Of a stretch of 64,000 nucleotides of DNA, positions 58,574 through 64,000 are shown in pieces. The stretch is from Bacteroidota bacterium. GTDB lineage: Bacteria; Bacteroidota; Bacteroidia; AKYH767-A; OLB10. The notes under the pieces are model-generated. The model was given only the letters and a program-made list of their open reading frames with translations, made no database searches and was not told the DNA's origin. A program made the translations under genes and the position numbers. The stretch spans positions 1 through 64,000 of the forward strand of contig JANXSD010000020.1 of assembly GCA_025352785.1 (NCBI GenBank), written 5' to 3'. The first letter of the stretch is position 1. Each line of letters opens with the position of its first letter.

Positions 58574-58972
58574 ATGACAACCATAATACGTCCAATTATT
58601 TTATTTGATGGATACTGTAATTTCTGTTCCTCTACAATTGACTTTATCATTAAATACGATAAGAAAAAAAAGTTTTTATTCGCTGCTTCTCAACAAGGGG
58701 CCGGGTTGAAATTAGTTGAAGAATATAAATTGCAAAATGTTGATTCGGTAATCTTAATTTATAAAAGTAATGTATATCGATATTCAACAGCCATCTTAAA
58801 AATCTGTTGGTTATTAGGAAGTCCTTTTAATTTTTTTGCAGCTTTTTTAATTGTTCCTCCACTATTTCGTAATTTGATTTATAAATGGATTGCAAAAAAC
58901 AGATATAATTGGTTCGGCAAAAGAAGTGTTTGCAGAATGCCGAATCAGAAAGAAATGGATCGCTTTTTATAG
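58574..58972 (+). CDS. DCC family (DUF393) thiol-disulfide oxidoreductase-like protein
   Basis: IILFDGYCNFCSSTIDFIIKYDKKKKFLFAASQQ, the DUF393 DxxCxxC signature. Confidence 0.92.
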   Translation: MTTIIRPIILFDGYCNFCSSTIDFIIKYDKKKKFLFAASQQGAGLKLVEEYKLQNVDSVILIYKSNVYRYSTAILKICWLLGSPFNFFAAFLIVPPLFRNLIYKWIAKNRYNWFGKRSVCRMPNQKEMDRFL

Positions 58973-58977
58973 TGAAA

Positions 58978-59412
58978 TTATTTTTTCCAACTTAGTTTCA
59001 ATATTGCCTTCTTGAAATCAATTATTGCAGAATATTTTTCAAGAAGATCGCTTCCTAAAATCCCATCAATTTCTTTTAAGCCCATTGTATTATAACTTTC
59101 ATTTACATGTTGCAAATCGAGAAGTATAAATTCATGATCCATGATTTTTAATTCTCCAATTCGGCTATTTTTTATGATTACGGCCTGACTTTCTAAATTA
59201 TGACTTCCAATTCCTGCTGTTAATGCATCCAGCATTCGATGCACGCCATTAGGTATAAAATGTTCTGCTTTATTTTTATCAATTACAGTTTGAGAAGCAC
59301 CAGTATCAACAACAAATCTTGCCACTTTATTATTTAAAAAAACCTTTATATGAATGTGTAATCCGACAGGAGGAATAATAAACTTTTCGATAGTGATAAT
59401 AGTAGATGGCAT
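58978..59412 (-). CDS. Retropepsin-like (clan AA) aspartic protease family protein
   Basis: ARFVVDTGASQTVIDKNKAEHF and KEIDGILGSDLLEKYSAIIDFKKAILKL. Confidence 0.85.
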   Translation of the reverse strand: MPSTIITIEKFIIPPVGLHIHIKVFLNNKVARFVVDTGASQTVIDKNKAEHFIPNGVHRMLDALTAGIGSHNLESQAVIIKNSRIGELKIMDHEFILLDLQHVNESYNTMGLKEIDGILGSDLLEKYSAIIDFKKAILKLSWKK

Positions 59413-59459
59413 TAAGTTTATTTGTTAAAATTTATTTTATAAAGATCTTTAAACAAAAA

Positions 59460-59487
59460 AACAGCGCATCTTTCCAGATACGCTGTT
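59460..59487 (-). terminator. Terminator after mdh (minus strand)
   Basis: AACAGCG-ATCT...AGAT-CGCTGTT with poly-T on the minus strand. Confidence 0.8.
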
Positions 59488-59506
59488 CAATATATATTTC
59501 AATAAT

Positions 59507-60448
59507 TTATTTTACTGTCTCTTGCATTTTATCTAATACATCCATCACTTCTTTTACCGCAGCTCCTGATTTCTTTAAAAGATCCATTTCGGCATCATTT
59601 AATTTAAGTTCGATAATTTGTTCAATACCGTTCTTGCCTAATTTCACTGGAACACCAAGATAAATATCCTTCATTCCATACTCGCCATTTAACCAGGCGC
59701 AAACAGGGAAAATTCTTTTCTGATCACGTACAATCGCTTCAACCATTTGAGCTACTGCAGCACCAGGTGCATACCATGCTGATGTTCCCATTAAATTCAC
59801 TAATTCTCCACCACCAACTTTAGCGCGTTGTATAATTGCGTCTAATTTATCAGATGCAATTAATTCAGTAACTGGAATTCCTGCAACAGTTGTATAACGT
59901 GGCAATGGAACCATTGTATCACCATGACCACCCATTAATACTGCTTGAATATCTTTTGGAGAACAATTTAAAGCTTCCGCAAGAAATGCGCGATAACGAG
60001 CCGTATCAAGAATACCTGCCATACCAAACACTTTACTTGACTTTAGCCCTGATGTCATGTATGAACAATAAGTCATAACATCCAAGGGGTTACTCACAAC
60101 GATAATAATTGTATTAGGCGAATATTTGACGATGTTTTCTGTTACCGATTTTACGATTCCCGCATTTGTCGCAATTAAATCATCACGACTCATTCCTGGT
60201 TTACGAGGCAACCCAGAAGTGATCACAACAACATCAGATCCGGCAGTAGCCGCATAATCATTTGTAGATCCTTTCACCCTCGTATCATATAAATTGATTG
60301 GAGCGGTTTGCCAAATATCAAGAGATTTGCCTTCAGCAATTCCTTCTTTAATGTCGAGAAGAATTACTTCGTTGGCAAGTTCTTTATGAGCAATTACATT
60401 TGCGCAAGTGGCACCTACATTGCCCGCGCCTACAACAGTTACTTTCAT
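59507..60448 (-). CDS. mdh: Malate dehydrogenase
   Basis: MKVTVVGAGNVGATCANVIAHKELANEVILLDI, VVITSGLPRKPGMSRDDL, VMGGHGDTMVPLPRYTTVAGIPV. Confidence 0.97.
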   Translation of the reverse strand: MKVTVVGAGNVGATCANVIAHKELANEVILLDIKEGIAEGKSLDIWQTAPINLYDTRVKGSTNDYAATAGSDVVVITSGLPRKPGMSRDDLIATNAGIVKSVTENIVKYSPNTIIIVVSNPLDVMTYCSYMTSGLKSSKVFGMAGILDTARYRAFLAEALNCSPKDIQAVLMGGHGDTMVPLPRYTTVAGIPVTELIASDKLDAIIQRAKVGGGELVNLMGTSAWYAPGAAVAQMVEAIVRDQKRIFPVCAWLNGEYGMKDIYLGVPVKLGKNGIEQIIELKLNDAEMDLLKKSGAAVKEVMDVLDKMQETVK

Positions 60449-60650
60449 TTTTATAATAGATTTATTTGATAGGATATTAGTGGCGAAGTTATGGAAAACG
60501 TATGTAGTGAAACAAGTAAGAGTACGCGAATATTCATTAACCAGTCGAATAAGGGAAAAAAATCCGTGAACGCGAATAGTAAGCGTATAAATTCATTGAT
60601 GAATTAACAAAAGTTGAGTTGTCGCAATCAATAATTTTTGGAAAGGTCAA

Positions 60651-60680
60651 AAAAAACGCAGCTGGTAGGCTGCGTTTTTT
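60651..60680 (-). terminator. Terminator after gyrB
   Basis: AAAAAACGCAGC-TGGTAG-GCTGCGTTTTTT hairpin. Confidence 0.85.
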
Positions 60681-60697
60681 TAATTTTTTAGGATAAT

Positions 60698-62695
<1,998 letters not shown>

Positions 62696-62703
62696 TTACA
62701 TGC

Positions 62704-62711
62704 CAAAGATA
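62704..62711 (-). promoter_or_regulatory. Bacteroidota-type -7 box (TATCTTTG on minus strand) upstream of gyrB
   Basis: caaagata on + strand, about 30 nt upstream of the gyrB start. Confidence 0.5.
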
Positions 62712-62885
62712 CTAATTTTAAGGCGATATACACTCTTAAATAGAGATCAATGTTAATAAGTAAGTATTAGTGCGAATCAGTGCTTTAAATCTATTAATAA
62801 TTGGTTTAAATGTGATCTGTTTTGGATGAAAAAAAATAATCAGGTTGAATTTGTCATCAATGATTTACTTTCGCATCTGAATTCT

Positions 62886-64000
62886 ATGAAAATCATCAAA
62901 GCATATTATGAAAAAAGTCCACTCACAGTAATTGTGCTTGTTGGCTTATTTGTTCGATTAATCGCTGTAGTTTTTTCGAAGGGCTATGGCATGCATGATG
63001 ATCATTTTTTGGTTATCGAAGCTGGTCAAAGTATAGCATCTGGCTATGATTACAATAACTGGTTGCCCTGGAATGCTGGTGGACAGGTGAGTGGCCATAG
63101 TTGGTTTTATGTAGGATTTCATATCCTTTTATTCAAATTTTTCCAGTTGATCCATATAAACGATCCACAAGTAAAGATGCTATTGATTAGGTTTATTCAC
63201 GCTTGTTATTCCTTATTGGTAATTATTCTTGGATATAAAATCACGCTTCGACTGAGCAACGAAAAGGTAGCAAAAGAGGCAGGATGGATGTTAGCATTAT
63301 TATGGTTTATTCCATCGCTAAGTGTTCGTAATTTAGTGGAATGGGTATGCGTTCCTCCGTTGTTAGCTTCCTCATTAGCATTAATAAAATTTGACGAAAC
63401 AAGAAATAGTAAATACGCTGTTTGGGCAGGATTATTTATAGGTATAGCAATGGGCATTCGGTACCAGTGTTTGTTCTTTTTTGTTGGGGTTGGATTAGTG
63501 TTTTTAATAAGAAAAGAATTTATCAATGGAGCTATTTGTTTCGCTGTTTTTTTTACAACTTTTTTTATTACTCAATCAGCAGATATGGTTTTGTGGGGTT
63601 TGCCATTTGTGGAGTTGAAAGAGTATGTAAATTACAATTTTGCAAACTCAACAAGTTATTTCAATCGTCCTTCTTATCAATATATATTTACAGTTGGAGG
63701 GATGTTAATTCCACCCATAAGTTTATATTTAATTGCAGGATATTTTAAAAGTTGGAAAAAGATTTTTGTTTTGTTTTTACCATCTTTATGTTTCTTTGTT
63801 TTTCACAGCTATTTTCCAAATAAACAAGAGCGGTTTATAATGCCATTTGTTCCCTATTTAATTTGCGGAGGAATAGTTGGATGGGCACAAATAAGAGAAC
63901 ATATTAAATGGAAAAAATTTGAGGCAGGATCATGGAAATTTTTTTGGATCATTAATATACTACCACTTTTGTTTATCAGTACTATGTATTCAAAAAGATC
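62886..64000 (+). CDS. Multi-TM glycosyltransferase-like (GT-C/mannosyltransferase-type) membrane protein, truncated at the right window edge
   Basis: MKIIKAYYEKSPLTVIVLVGLFVRLIAVVFSKGYGMHDDHFLVIEAGQSIASGYDYNNWLPWNAGGQVSGHSWFY...FFVFHSYFPNKQERFIMPFVPYL; open to the window end, so absent from the ORF track. Confidence 0.75.
   Translation, partial: MKIIKAYYEKSPLTVIVLVGLFVRLIAVVFSKGYGMHDDHFLVIEAGQSIASGYDYNNWLPWNAGGQVSGHSWFYVGFHILLFKFFQLIHINDPQVKMLLIRFIHACYSLLVIILGYKITLRLSNEKVAKEAGWMLALLWFIPSLSVRNLVEWVCVPPLLASSLALIKFDETRNSKYAVWAGLFIGIAMGIRYQCLFFFVGVGLVFLIRKEFINGAICFAVFFTTFFITQSADMVLWGLPFVELKEYVNYNFANSTSYFNRPSYQYIFTVGGMLIPPISLYLIAGYFKSWKKIFVLFLPSLCFFVFHSYFPNKQERFIMPFVPYLICGGIVGWAQIREHIKWKKFEAGSWKFFWIINILPLLFISTMYSKR

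Overview
This looks like a Bacteroidota chromosomal window. The codon and AT content fit, there are TAnnTTTG promoter-like boxes, type IX secretion (T9SS) genes, a secDF fusion and Bacteroidota-type TonB/ExbBD genes. Most of the window is core or housekeeping: porU (truncated at the left edge), a PorP/SprF-like protein, gldJ, an FtsE-like ATPase, two glycosyltransferases, secDF, pyrG, yidC, an HPPD-like dioxygenase, mqnA, holA, AMP nucleosidase, rmuC, rlmB, proS, exbB/exbD/exbD/tonB, a YajQ-family protein, mdh and gyrB. A membrane glycosyltransferase runs off the right edge. I found no rRNA, tRNA, CRISPR array, transposase or prophage. No clear new defence or mobile system is visible. The items most worth a second look are: (1) a 270-bp intergenic cluster of hairpins with two near-identical 58-nt repeats at 13011-13278; (2) a perfect 13-bp inverted repeat inside a stand-alone DUF1016/YhcG-like PDDEXK nuclease gene at 17590-17618; (3) a same-strand run at 52164-58972 of two tandem FG-GAP proteins with T9SS-type C-termini, a small lipoprotein and a lipoprotein combining a CX4CH haem-like motif with a YVTN propeller; (4) a 49-aa DUF2256-like zinc-ribbon ORF missed by the ORF track at 18916-19065; (5) several conserved-looking proteins of unknown function. 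Product calls come from reading the translations, with no database search.
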